This document shows, piece after piece, positions 12,127 to 23,500 of a stretch of DNA of 64,000 nucleotides (positions are counted from its first letter, which is position 1; each line of letters begins with the position of its first letter). Below the pieces are notes generated by a model. The model did no database searches, was not told where the DNA came from, and was given only the letters and a program-made list of their open reading frames with translations. The position numbers were made by a program, and so were the translations under genes. The stretch comes from Ascaris suum (Eukaryota; Nematoda; Chromadorea; Rhabditida; Ascarididae). Location: assembly GCA_013433145.1 (NCBI GenBank), contig CM024172.1, positions 12,114,053 through 12,178,052 on the forward strand, given 5' to 3'.

Positions 12127-12165
12127 CTTGCGTTTTAAATGTGCGGCCGCCATTTAAAACGCAAG
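12127..12165. repeat. palindrome with GCGGCCGC centre
   Basis: Perfect 15-bp arms, CTTGCGTTTTAAATG (12127-12141) and CATTTAAAACGCAAG (12151-12165), flank T plus GCGGCCGC, which is itself palindromic. The whole 39 bp is therefore an almost perfect palindrome. GC-rich centre in AT-rich surroundings. Related to 12397-12428. Confidence 0.9.
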
Positions 12166-12396
12166 TTTATGTTTCGTTTTGAGAATTTGCATTTGTTTTC
12201 AAGGTGGACTTTCGTGAATATTTGCCTTGATATATTCTGATTCCATCCTATATTTTTCTCGGATTTTTTTTTCCCCGCTAAGTGCATTCTTTAATCCAGA
12301 AGACTTCTGCTCTTCTTTCATAGGAGACGATGTTGAAAGACCATTCTATAAGATGTATTGACTTTATATGCACTAATTTAGCATTCACAGTTGCCT

Positions 12397-12428
12397 GCAC
12401 TTTAAACGACCGCCGCCGTTTAAATTGC
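12397..12428. repeat. second related palindrome
   Basis: Arms GCACTTTAAACG (12397-12408) and CGTTTAAATTGC (12417-12428) match at 11 of 12 positions around ACCGCCGC. Sequence and layout match the palindrome at 12127-12165, and both are preceded by TTGC(C/T)TGC. Confidence 0.85.
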
Positions 12429-14586
12429 ACGCGCTGTTTGTTATGACTAGGCATATATGGATACGATATTTGTGTATGTTTCCATGGTTTCAATGAGTTT
12501 GTATAACCTATTTAGCGTATTTCTAGGCATTCGACCGATATCGATGAAATTTTACTGCATATTTTACCGCTGATTATCTTACTTTTTACTTTTTGTTAGT
12601 TCAATCACTTATACGCTGTCATTGTTCTGTCATTGAGATTTTTTCTGCATTTCACGTCATTTTTGATGAGGGTTATAGTCGCAAAAGCGAGGAATAAAAT
12701 CCTCAACAGTGAGGAATTTTATAAGTTTTTCAGGAACAGAGTGGATTTTTGTTGATGAGTCAGCACAAAACTTCTTTATGTTTGTTGGCATCATGAGCGT
12801 AAATAATGTTCCGTTTCATGTGTGGTTTTTTTTTTTCTTTCTATTAGGGACGAAGATTTCATCAAGAAGATCTGAAAGTGCAAAATCTGCAGTATATATT
12901 TGTTCTTGACTATTCACATTGCTGCTTCTTTTGAAGGCTGAGAAAATGACACTTCTTTCGATTATTTCAGAGATTTTTTCATTGAGCAGGCTATGAAGAA
13001 GCAGAAATATCGACCCGAAATAACCGGAAAGAAACTCTGAACGCTGTAAATTCAGCCATAAATTAAGCACTGAAAGAAAAGAGCAATGCAAATCAAAGTA
13101 GTTAAGTTTGCGAGAGAGAGCACTTCAAACTCGTAGAAGGTAATTCTAGTGTAAAATTATTTGGAAGGTAAACAAGGTAATTCGAGCGGGTAAATTTGCT
13201 TATTTGATTTGAAATTCCTTTTTGAAAGAAGAGTATCACTGAATAGATCTGAGCGAAAAAAAGAATCGTTTATTTCGAATCTGCTATGATTGCGATAGTT
13301 TTGGAAGTCTCATATTGCTTAGTTTCGGCTGTATAATCTCGATACTACACAATCGATGTGCGCTTTTTGGAGGAGTTTAGTTTATCGTCGTTTTTCGTCA
13401 TTTTTGAACCATCATAAAGAAAATCAAATTTTACTTCGAATTATTTTATCTCTTTTTTTTTCTTTTTCTTCATTGAAACTTCTTTGGAATCTTGTAGTTT
13501 CCTGATAAGAATCTTTTCTTTCCTATTAAATGCAGAATCTATAGAATGGAACATATGAAAATAAAGAAAAAAATTCTTTAAAGCTTATAATGTTGTAGTT
13601 TCGCCCCCCTACTACAGAATATAGACGATTTTATAGTTGCATTGAGAAAGTCAATGTAAGGCTATAAGATAATTGCCGAATTTGGAAAACGATATTACAG
13701 ATAATACAGCGATGCTACATCCAACATTTCTCAACTTCAAAGGATTCAACGAGAAGCGATAAAATGTGAAGCGAAGTGAAATATTATTCAATATTTATAA
13801 GTTAGACTCGTAAGAGTATCGTTACATAAGAAGTTGTTATGTTTTTGTTTAAAAATTCTTCAATAAAATATGCAATCAACTTCATATGCAATGCAAATGC
13901 CCGAAATAGATAGATGGATGGAAAAATTCACGCACAGCGAACATTAGTTTACCACTATGAAATAAACGTATCGACTAGGATAGCTCAAAATTGTCGTTAT
14001 ACTTCGTATTGCCGACTCAAAATGCACTTTAAATGTATCAAAATCAAATGTATCAAAATCATCTTATAGATAATGTATAGACCAATCAACGGAAATACAG
14101 GGAGAAAAACTATGAAATAGGCGAACAATATTTTTCGCGAAGTAATTTGGAGGAAAAAGCTGGAATAGGAAACAAATAAGAGGGAATGTTCCTGCACACA
14201 TAACTTTTTCTGAGGACTCAACAATACTAATCACTTTTCGTTAAGTGGATCATCATTCTGGGCCAGAAGATTTTCTTTAGTTCACGATAGCGTCTTATTC
14301 TTGAGGGCAAAAAAAAGGTGAAGTAGTTGAGTGCTTTACTGATAGAAGCCTTCTTAACGAACGTGAGGCTTGAAAAGTTCCCGAAACGCAAAACCGACAC
14401 TACTCGAGCCATAAAATGCCGTGCATTAGGCTTCTCGAAGAAAAACGATTCGGACTGGCTACGGATGCCGACCGAGCACCACAGAAGTGCTATGCTTATA
14501 GGCAAGAAAAATCTACAGAAGCAAATTTGTTAGTATTTCAATTAGTGCTTTTATATCATCACCATACGTTTAAACTTCCCGTGATG

Positions 14587-15118
14587 CAGATTCGTCAATT
14601 CATTACACCGTTCAAAGCGTTTCATGAATTCAGCTTTTCACCGAGATAAACATCATATACGCAAGAATTACGCATAAGATAATGCATAAGGTGACACTAC
14701 AATTTATGTCAGACGCACGTCATATAAGAAATTGATCTCATAGAAAATTTCTCGTTTTTGTCTCAGATTATGAATAATTCTGATAGAGTTTTCGATACTC
14801 CTTAAAATGTGCCTAGTCTACTGTTCACAAATTTTCTTCCATTGTACACTTCTAGGCCCCGATATATCGATGACCGTGCAATTTATGTGAGATGCATGTC
14901 ATATAAGAAATTGATCTCATAGAAAAGTTCTTGTTTTTGTCTGAGATTATTAATAATTTCAGATTTGCTTCTTGAATTTTGCTCCCTTCTCGTATATTTG
15001 GTATATTTCCACCATATTTATTGCGAAGTTTTTTCATTAACGAATGACAAATACCGCGTCGCTTTCTGAAGGCGCGCGCAATTTCTCTCCGTCTCTCTTA
15101 TGCGTACGCGATTGTGGC
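14587..15118. repeat. dispersed repeat, copy B with internal duplication
   Basis: Colinear with 8027-8385 but longer. A block of about 85 bp beginning CAATTTATGTCAGACGC (near 14699) recurs with changes near 14879 (CAATTTATGTGAGATGC), both followed by CATATAAGAAATTGATCTCA. The 3' GC-rich block, TACCGCGTCGCTT near 15052, matches copy A. Confidence 0.75.
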
Positions 15119-16090
15119 CTAAGGACACCAACGCGTCATCATTGGCTTATTTGTGCGCTGGATTTTTCTCTTTATGTGATAATTTCAGGTGCTCATTGGT
15201 GATACTTGCTTTCATTGTTACAGGTATTTCTCATATTGTCCGTTTTGTTGTGCGCTTTTTTCGTTTATATTTAGCAGCTCTAGTCAGGTAATTGAGGGAA
15301 GTTTTTCATTGGTCTCTCGGATCCTCTCAATCTTAGACAAGGTATAGTTGGCTATAATTTGATTTACACTTTGCATAATTCCGCCGAAGTGTTTTTTCCC
15401 GTCCTACAAGCTTTTCTTTTGCCGTGGGAAATTTATTCCATATTTTATTATGATAAAAGTCTCTCGGGAATGTTCGCTTTTTTATAGTTGTTTTTGATTT
15501 TTTTAGTCCGAAATTAAAGCGGAATTTCCGTTTTGAAGATTCATAAAGTTTTGGATTCTGAATATTAATTTCATATTCGAACTTTCTTTCACACAAAAAA
15601 AAATCCGTTTTCACAAGAAATCCGCCTCGACTATCGATAAAATTTTCCCTTCGTTTTTTTTTTCTGGATGAAAGGAAATTAAAATTGAAATAGAACCAGC
15701 ATGAACGATATAGATTTAGGAGAATTTCTAACGACAAAATAACAGCCTTGATATCCATTGAATTATCGCTGCTTTCTAAGCTCCTTCTTTAATATAAGGA
15801 TGTTTTCGTCGAACTTCGCGTGGCAAGGTTTTTTTGGTCTATTTAGTCAAGTAGATCTTCTATTACATCATGGTGTGCGCTAGCACCTCTCAGTAGAAGC
15901 GGAAGTTTATTTCAGGCATCGCTTGCCAAGGAATGCAACCCCAATCGGCATTAAATGCCTACAGAATTTTTCGCAACTCTGGAAGTTGAGGCTACCCAAA
16001 GAATCGCTTAGAATTTCGCACTTTATGATGCTTCAAAAATTTTCTCAACAACGCCAACGAAGTTTGAAATTCGCCGAAATCCGAGGCGCC

Positions 16091-16199
16091 TCTTCACTGA
16101 AGGGTCTAAGACTTTCACAGCGGGGGGGGGGGGGGGGGGGGGAGAAAGTCTAAAATCTTCACTGAAGGGAGAAAGTCTAAAGACTTTCACAGCGGCCTT
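16091..16199. repeat. duplication around a G21 tract
   Basis: CTTCACTGAAGGG and AGACTTTCACAGCGG occur on both sides of a run of 21 G (16122-16142). The second copy also has AAAGTCTAAAGACTTT, a small inverted repeat. The G tract and the nearby G7 run near 16210 could form G-quadruplex or triplex structure. Confidence 0.8.
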
Positions 16200-16451
16200 A
16201 AACCTAGCTGGGGGGGGAGAGGGTGATGGAGGCTGATTCAGAATTCCCACTCCATTGAATCCTGAACGAACGACATTTTTAAGTAGCGATTCCCTGGTCA
16301 TAGGAATTACTAAAATACTAAAGTCATAGGAATTCTGTACTTTTTTATTATCGTCATTTCATTAGTTCATTAATCTAAGTGTTTCATTGTTATGTTTTTC
16401 TAATTTATTCCTTTTTCGAACTTGTTATGCATTGATAGCGCAAAAATATTC

Positions 16452-16487
16452 GCTATTTTCGCTATTTTCGCTATTTTCGCTATTTTC
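16452..16487. repeat. (GCTATTTTC)4 tandem repeat
   Basis: Four perfect 9-bp units. Confidence 0.97.
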
Positions 16488-16810
16488 AATGCAAGTGAAC
16501 AAAAATTGTCGTTATAAAATGCATTTTATCCAATGATTTTAGTTCGAACATTTTTATCGTTAAACAATTTATTCGCACATAAATCGTCGTCGATTTTGCA
16601 TAGTCAATAAAAAAAAATGCCAACGAATTAATCGATTACTGCTAACGATGACGATTATTGATCGCAACTTGTGCTCATTATTCCGAATAATATTTGTCTT
16701 GTTCGATCCGTTTAACGCTTGGACCAATATTCAATCGAGTTAGTTGTATTTATTCGTATTTGCATATTTCAATTTTCAGCTATTGCTATATGGATATATC
16801 CGTTATAATT

Positions 16811-16813
<3 letters not shown>

Positions 16814-16876
<63 letters not shown>
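16814..16876. repeat. (AT)n microsatellite
   Basis: About 31 AT units, 0.6 kb upstream of the FICD start codon. Confidence 0.98.
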
Positions 16877-16877
<1 letters not shown>

Positions 16878-17186
16878 GTTTGACGTTTCTTTACTTCTGT
16901 TCTATAGGCAGAAAATAAGGACGCAAAAAATCAAAATCAATATTTATATTTATAAATGGAATTTATGGAATTCATTCCTAGGTTATACAAGTGAACGCAC
17001 ATATATCTGCATAGATATTTTTGCCACAGTTGGCATTGATAATTGGCTAATTTTAATAGTGGATAAAATTTTAAAAGTAAGCCTTTGTATTTGCTGACGC
17101 GCTAGGGGTACGGGGAAACTGAGGGCAGTGGGGAAAGGGGGGGGGGCAACTTAGAATGTTTTATTCCATATCTCAATCATCTTTTT

Positions 17187-17191
<5 letters not shown>

Positions 17192-17252
<61 letters not shown>
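17192..17252. repeat. (TA)n microsatellite
   Basis: About 30 TA units followed by a T tract near 17331-17351, all within 320 bp upstream of the FICD start codon. They sit where the promoter or outron of that gene should be. Confidence 0.98.
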
Positions 17253-17254
<2 letters not shown>

Positions 17255-17462
17255 TTTTGTAGTGGTATATTTATGATGACTCACCATTTCAATTCAATAA
17301 TTACAAGTCATAATATGTCACCGTTCCTGTTTTTTTTTTTTTTTTTTTTTTGCTGCAACATTTTATTGCCACTGAGTCGACTAGATGCTACCATCTTCTT
17401 TATTTTATAATATTTACATCCGTGATTATATGATAGTCTATTGAGTAGTTGAACGTTGTTTT

Positions 17463-17464
17463 AG
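17463..17464 (+). promoter_or_regulatory. candidate trans-splice acceptor of the FICD gene
   Basis: GTTGTTTTAG ends at 17464, 42 bases upstream of the ATG at 17507, with no further ATG between. In nematodes such an isolated acceptor before the first exon usually receives a spliced leader. Inference. Confidence 0.4.
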
Positions 17465-17506
17465 ATATTTGTATTTGGAGACGATACGAGAGAAGTGCAT
17501 TTAGTG

Positions 17507-20500
17507 ATGTCTAGCAGTGAACTACGAATGTGGCTACGAATAATCGTTGTTTCAATAACAATATCAGTAATTGTACAGGTTGGAATTTTACCTATACTAT
17601 TACCTTAGTTTTCTTGATTTATTTTTGCAAGTGGGTGATCTCGTAACGTAACAATGATAAAATTTGATAAGAAATATTTTATCATTAATCTTTTATTTTA
17701 TAGTTATTTTTATTATTTATCTTATAGCTAAAAATTTGTTGAAAGTGGAGTATAGATTTCCATGGGAATATTATTGTGATCGAAATTGAGCGTAATTGGT
17801 TTTGTTTGACATATACGGCGAAATTACATGACCTAATCATTCAAATAATTCGTTCTATTAGTTCAATTGGAAATAACCGTTGTGGCATCCACTTTCAGTT
17901 CTCATTCTCTAAAGAATAACGTCTGAATATATCGTATGTAAATGGTTTATGCTTTCCTCTTGTTTAATTTAATTGTTAATTTAACGTCTTTACTGTTTAT
18001 AATGTGATATAAATCATTATTCCGCTGCAAAAATTTGCGCAAATAGGTATGAGATTGTTCTTAAGGAATTGGACTGACGGCCTAATAAACTGCATTTCCT
18101 GGAAATCGGCGCTCCTGATTCTTGTTAGGCAAACCTGAACAAGAATAGCTGGATACTTTCAGTGTTGCTGATTTCACTCATTCTCCACCGCTCCCCCCGC
18201 CGCTGTCGAGAGTTCTTTAGCTTCGTGATCTCCGAATTTCCGGACTTTTATTCGAGAGCAACGAATAGGGAATCTTCGGCATTCTGAACCTCGAATGCCG
18301 CCGCTAGTGACTGCACTGAACGCTTTCAGCGGTTGTAGTTCTTTCTGTGCCTTTCAGGTTCTTTGGCCAAATTTGCGGAATGTGACGTTTTCTCGGCGGT
18401 CACTATGCAAGTATGGATTGGTGCCGGATATTGTTCGAAGGGTTATTCCATGCTCACCAGGTTTGACGACAAGGCAACGTGCTCTCGAGGACAGGTAAGT
18501 GCCATTCATTAGGAAGAAGGCAGATGCTAAAGTTTTACCAACTGTAAGGTAAGTGATAAGATCGTACTTTACTATCGATCGTGATGGCATTTCGGACAAC
18601 GATTTTAACTACAAAATCCTCATGCAGCAGGTATTATTATGACGCCTTTTGTGCGAGTTTCTATGAACTTCATCATTGTGCTAGAAAACGGACGTTGTCA
18701 CAGCTGTTTTATTGTTTCACTTCATTTATTCATAGCGCTGGTTACGCTATGGAACATTTGCGCTCGATAAAATGTGGCGCAAATGTCTCACGTCAGAAGT
18801 TTTTGTATACGGTGAGCAAATAATCAGAAGATACCTCGATATGAAGGATAACTTTTATGTAAGTGCTCGCTTGTTTCTCAGAATCTGACTCATCGTTGAT
18901 AGTTGACGATAGTTTTGAAGGACGTAAATAATTTGATTTTTGGCAAGGTAGATCTACTGAAAAGAGCAGGTTTAAACGTCCGACTGTGCTTAAAGAACGG
19001 GATTCGAGCTTGTTTTGAGGCCTCCCAAAGAACTTAAAGCCATGCTGTTTTTGTCATTCGCGAATTGCTTTATTTGATCTATCACCAAACCATTGCTACA
19101 CGTTGCAGATGTTAGTTGTTCTCAGTCCTGTTGTCTGTGGAGGCCTCCCAAACTTTGTTGTGTTTCGTCTCCCCATGGTTTTAACTTGCTATTTTTGGCA
19201 TGACAGATTCTGGATAAGATTGTATGGTATGGTCTACTTTTAGGAATAAGGATTTGGGTTATTTTGTCGATCCGTTCCCTGTGGAACCATGGTCAGATGG
19301 TAAAGGCCGCCCTATACTGGAGGAAGAGAAGACATCAGTTCCATTATCAATAAGGATCACCGAGGAGAGAAAGGGAGAGCTCGAAGCTGAAGCGGTTGCC
19401 GCGCTCAATGCTGCGATTTTCTCTAGGAAAAAAGGCAACATGCGTAAGGTAAACGACAATTCAATTCCTTGTGAAATTTGATATTCGATTCGAAGTTACT
19501 TTTCTCCGTTTAAAAACCATTTAAATTAGTAGCTTACGAAACAGCAATCTCCATTTCCTTCCTCCCCTCCCTCCCTCCCTTTCTCCTTTATGTTGTCCAA
19601 TCTGTTGAAAAACTTCCTTACGCTAACATTTCCGTGCCCATTTAGTATTTGGATTTACCAATCTTTGTTGTTCGGTTGTATAGAGAATGTAGAGTTTGTT
19701 TTCGTTACGTAATTTCCCATCTTTTAAAGTCAGCTGTGATTAGCAAACAGTCGATCATTTTATTAGTAAGTTTTTTTACTCTTTTACGAACTGAACCCCC
19801 ATTATTTGATTAAAATTTCAGGCGGAAACAATAATACAGCATGCACTTGCACTTGCACCAAATCATCCCGATATTCTCACCGAATATGGTATCCTCGTTG
19901 AGACAGTACGCAAGAATCTTGTTGAAGCAGAAGAATTATATACAAGGGCACTTAGCTATAATCCTCACCATACGGAGGCACTTGTGTAAGGAATGAATTC
20001 ATTTACTTTTTGGTGATTATGATCGAGGAGGTCAATAATTTGAGTTTTTCTTTCATTTACCTAAGAAAAGCGGTCGCTTTATAATATAAGGATCTTTCTC
20101 GATTGCTGATTTGATATTTTGTTGTTTTGTTTGTAAATGATATAACTCGATGCTGTTGCTCTCCACGACATAACGACCGGAAGTAGAACGCCGAGTTATA
20201 TTGTCGTGGTTTTGAACCTGGTCTTGTGGTAAGACACAAGCATACGTCTGCTTATCTATTAAAAAAAAGTGTTTTTATTTTTCCTTCTTTTGAAAATATG
20301 GACTATTTAATAATTGGTTTTTCTTTTGCACTATCGTTGCAGAAACATTATCTATGTTTAGTGTTAGAGATTGGCAGATTATATTGAAAACTTCCCTATC
20401 CTTTGTACGGATATGGCAGACAGGATGGTTGCACATACTCCTGGGAGATGGGCATAAAAAAATCCTTAGCTATTATTAAGATCCATCGAAAGCAGCGAAT

Positions 20501-23500
20501 GTCGCGGATTCTGGAAACTTGCTTTCAAATAAAGGCCATTTCGTGCGCTCATCCAGTGGCAATTGCTACTGGACTGGCATTTTGCCGTTTGGTTTAAGTG
20601 CACAAATGAATTTATGCAGTAGTTTACGTTCGCTGGTCATTTATAAGTGAGGCGTCGTCCGTAGATAGGTTTCCCCATCCAGAGATTTGTATGTGAGGCA
20701 ATATCCATGGGCAAGATTTCCTGCCCACAGATTTATAGATATATGAATACACATACAAAAATAATTATTGCTGGATTGATCTTATGGAGATTGCTTCATG
20801 GAAATATTTTATTCGAATAGTTTTAGTGGATTATTCGCTAAAAAGGGTATAATTTGCAGGCGTCGTGCACGAACATTACCACTTGTTGAAGAGATCGACA
20901 AAAAGATGTTAAAAGCATTACGACGTAAACGTGCATATTTTTTGCGAATACCACGTAATAGTCCTGCATTGAAACGAGCAATGCGTGAATCTTATTTTAT
21001 GCATGTCTATCATACGGTTGCTATTGAAGGCAATACGATGACTTTAGTACAAACAAGGTATTACCATTTTCTTTATTAGAGGATATTTATGAGAGAAATA
21101 AAAAATGCTGCTGTCTACTTTTTTGTTTTTTTTAAAGCTTTTTTTGAAATGTTATAAGTGAGCCATATGAAATAGTGTATGCATAATGGTGAGAATGAAA
21201 TTAACACCAATTTTGGGGGATATGAGTGGAAGAGCTTTGAAGTTTCGAAAAAATCAATTCACAGAGAGAAAATTTCAGCGAAAGTTTTATCGCTTTCAAA
21301 TCTCTTTACCTCTTTATTGCTGTAATTTATCCTTCCTAAAATCCTATGAAATATTGTGTGGAACGACTGTGGTAGGTGACACGCTATGATCGTATAGTGG
21401 TAGGTGACACGCTATGATCGTATAGTGATAGGTATATGTGCATACCGCGATAGTGGCATACGGATGAATGGTGGAATGACATGACTTCTTCCTGATTACC
21501 ATCTGAACTTATTGCGAGTTCTTTATAACAACAGGATCGTAAGAGGCGTGATTTTTGTTGCGATTGTTTATGCATTGATAATGGTTTTACAAGCCGAAAT
21601 GGTAACAGTAATGCATCCAAAAATATACATCGATCTCTAATTATCGGTTTTCTTTCATACCATTGAGGATTCTTACGCTACTGAAAGTTGAGTATGAAGT
21701 GAATATTGAAGTGAAGAATAAATTACAAAGGTGATTCATTGCACTTGTTTGTTGCAAAAGCGATTCACAGCACTGATTTCGTATTTTTAAGGTCGATATT
21801 GGAAACTCGAATGGCGGTCGCAGGTAAGAGTATAATGGAACATAATGAGATTCTCGGTATGGATGCGGCGTTAAGGTTTTTAAATCAAAGCCTCGTTCAC
21901 ATTGGCCTCATCACAGTGGAGGTTTGTTTCCGATGTTTCGTCCATTTAGCTGTGGTCCTTCTTTCTGTGCTTCAGGTGCATGTGTAATCAGATACTTAAA
22001 GTTTTATCATACCCTATGGAAAATATTAAGGACTGCACTTTCAAGCACACATACATACTTCTACGAATCAACCCCAACTATCAGATTGTTCATTTTATAT
22101 CCTTTGTAGCAATGGAAAGGCGTTTATCCAGAGGTGGGCAGATGAAGGGGTGGTGGAGGATATGTTGAGACTACCCACCTGGCTTATCACCATAAAAGGG
22201 GGCAGTTCAAGCCCATGCATATTCGTTTTAAATGGGCTTGATTTGTTCGCCATCTTTTCGAAGCTTTTTTGACTCTTTTTGCCTCCCTATCTTAGACGGT
22301 TCCCACTGTTTGACATTTCTATTCACTGCTGAAAGTTGAAATTTTCAAGGCGCATTTTAGCAGCATTTTATCTATGCGCACATTTGCATATCTAAGTGTC
22401 TATCGAGTAGCTGCAATTAGGAGACAGGTGAAGTGAAGTTAATGCTGTCGAAATTGGATGGTCTTTTGCATTGTCTTTTATATTTATCTCTCAGTTTCGA
22501 TATGAATTGTGGACATTTAATAGGGTGGCAGAAAATTTGCATACCTATTTCATTAATTATGTTTTATTCCTATATTGACTGGATCTTGAAAAGATTTTCT
22601 CTTAGAAGATTTTAGAACGAAGGCTCGAAAAACAAAGGTTCAATTTAATTGCCTAAGTTTTCCATTTGTAGTGGCGGCTTATTTATTGTCTGATTGGTAG
22701 TTTCTAAAAGTTCCGAGTTTTTCCGCTTTCTTTCATTCATGCACTAGTTGGATCGGAGAATGAGAAAGACTTTTCTTTATATGATTTGAATGTTTGTTCT
22801 AGCACTGTTGATAGAATAAACAAATTGTTTTGTAGGATATTCTTGATATCCATAGACGTGTACTTGGTTTTGTCGATCCTGAAGCGGCCGGCGTTTTTCG
22901 CAGAACACAGGTAATTGATAGAGTATAATTTAACCTACAGGAAAGTCTTGCAGGTTATTCTTCAGTAAATGTGTATTGATGTCACGAATTTAGTTTCTAA
23001 TTTTAATCATCGTGTGATCACCTTGAAAAGTCGTTGATAAGCTTCATTCCTTCGGCTGTGGATTTTTTGCTCAGAATGATAGATGCAATTGCCGGAAGAT
23101 TTCGATTATGTCTGTAGGCGCATAAAATAGGTTACCTCGGTTGCGTACGATGAGGAAAGCACCGAAACTTTGCCGATGAATTTCACATTATGATAACTCT
23201 CTATGACGGAGATTTCTTTATTCTCGTGTTCTCTGTTTTCTTGCGTACCGTATTCTTCTTCGACTAATTCATGGGAGAGGAAAATTTGATCAACACAAGT
23301 CGTGACCTAGGAATATCATTATTACGTTTACGAAAAGAACTATTGTTCTAATGATACATTTCGATATGTGCATTGAATGTATTGTCTATGAAAAATTGAG
23401 TGTTTTATAGTATTTTAAGGTTTTCGTTGGAAGTTTTGCACCGGTTGCACCAGAATTAGTGCCTTCTGAAATGGAGGAATTGATACGTTGGCTGAATGAC

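Larger units (their letters stand above)
11143..17464. other. intergenic, repeats only
   Basis: No gene is supported. It contains two related palindromes (12127-12165, 12397-12428), copy B of the dispersed repeat, a 15-bp tandem duplication at about 14034-14063 (AATGTATCAAAATCA), a 9-bp microsatellite, a G21-flanked duplication near 16.1 kb and two (TA)n tracts. Confidence 0.6.

Noticed and set aside
18354..18599. Minus-strand frames opposite FICD exons 2 and 3 (18354-18599, 19259-19459)
   Set aside because: Antisense shadows. The plus-strand exons are fixed by matching intron phases and homology.
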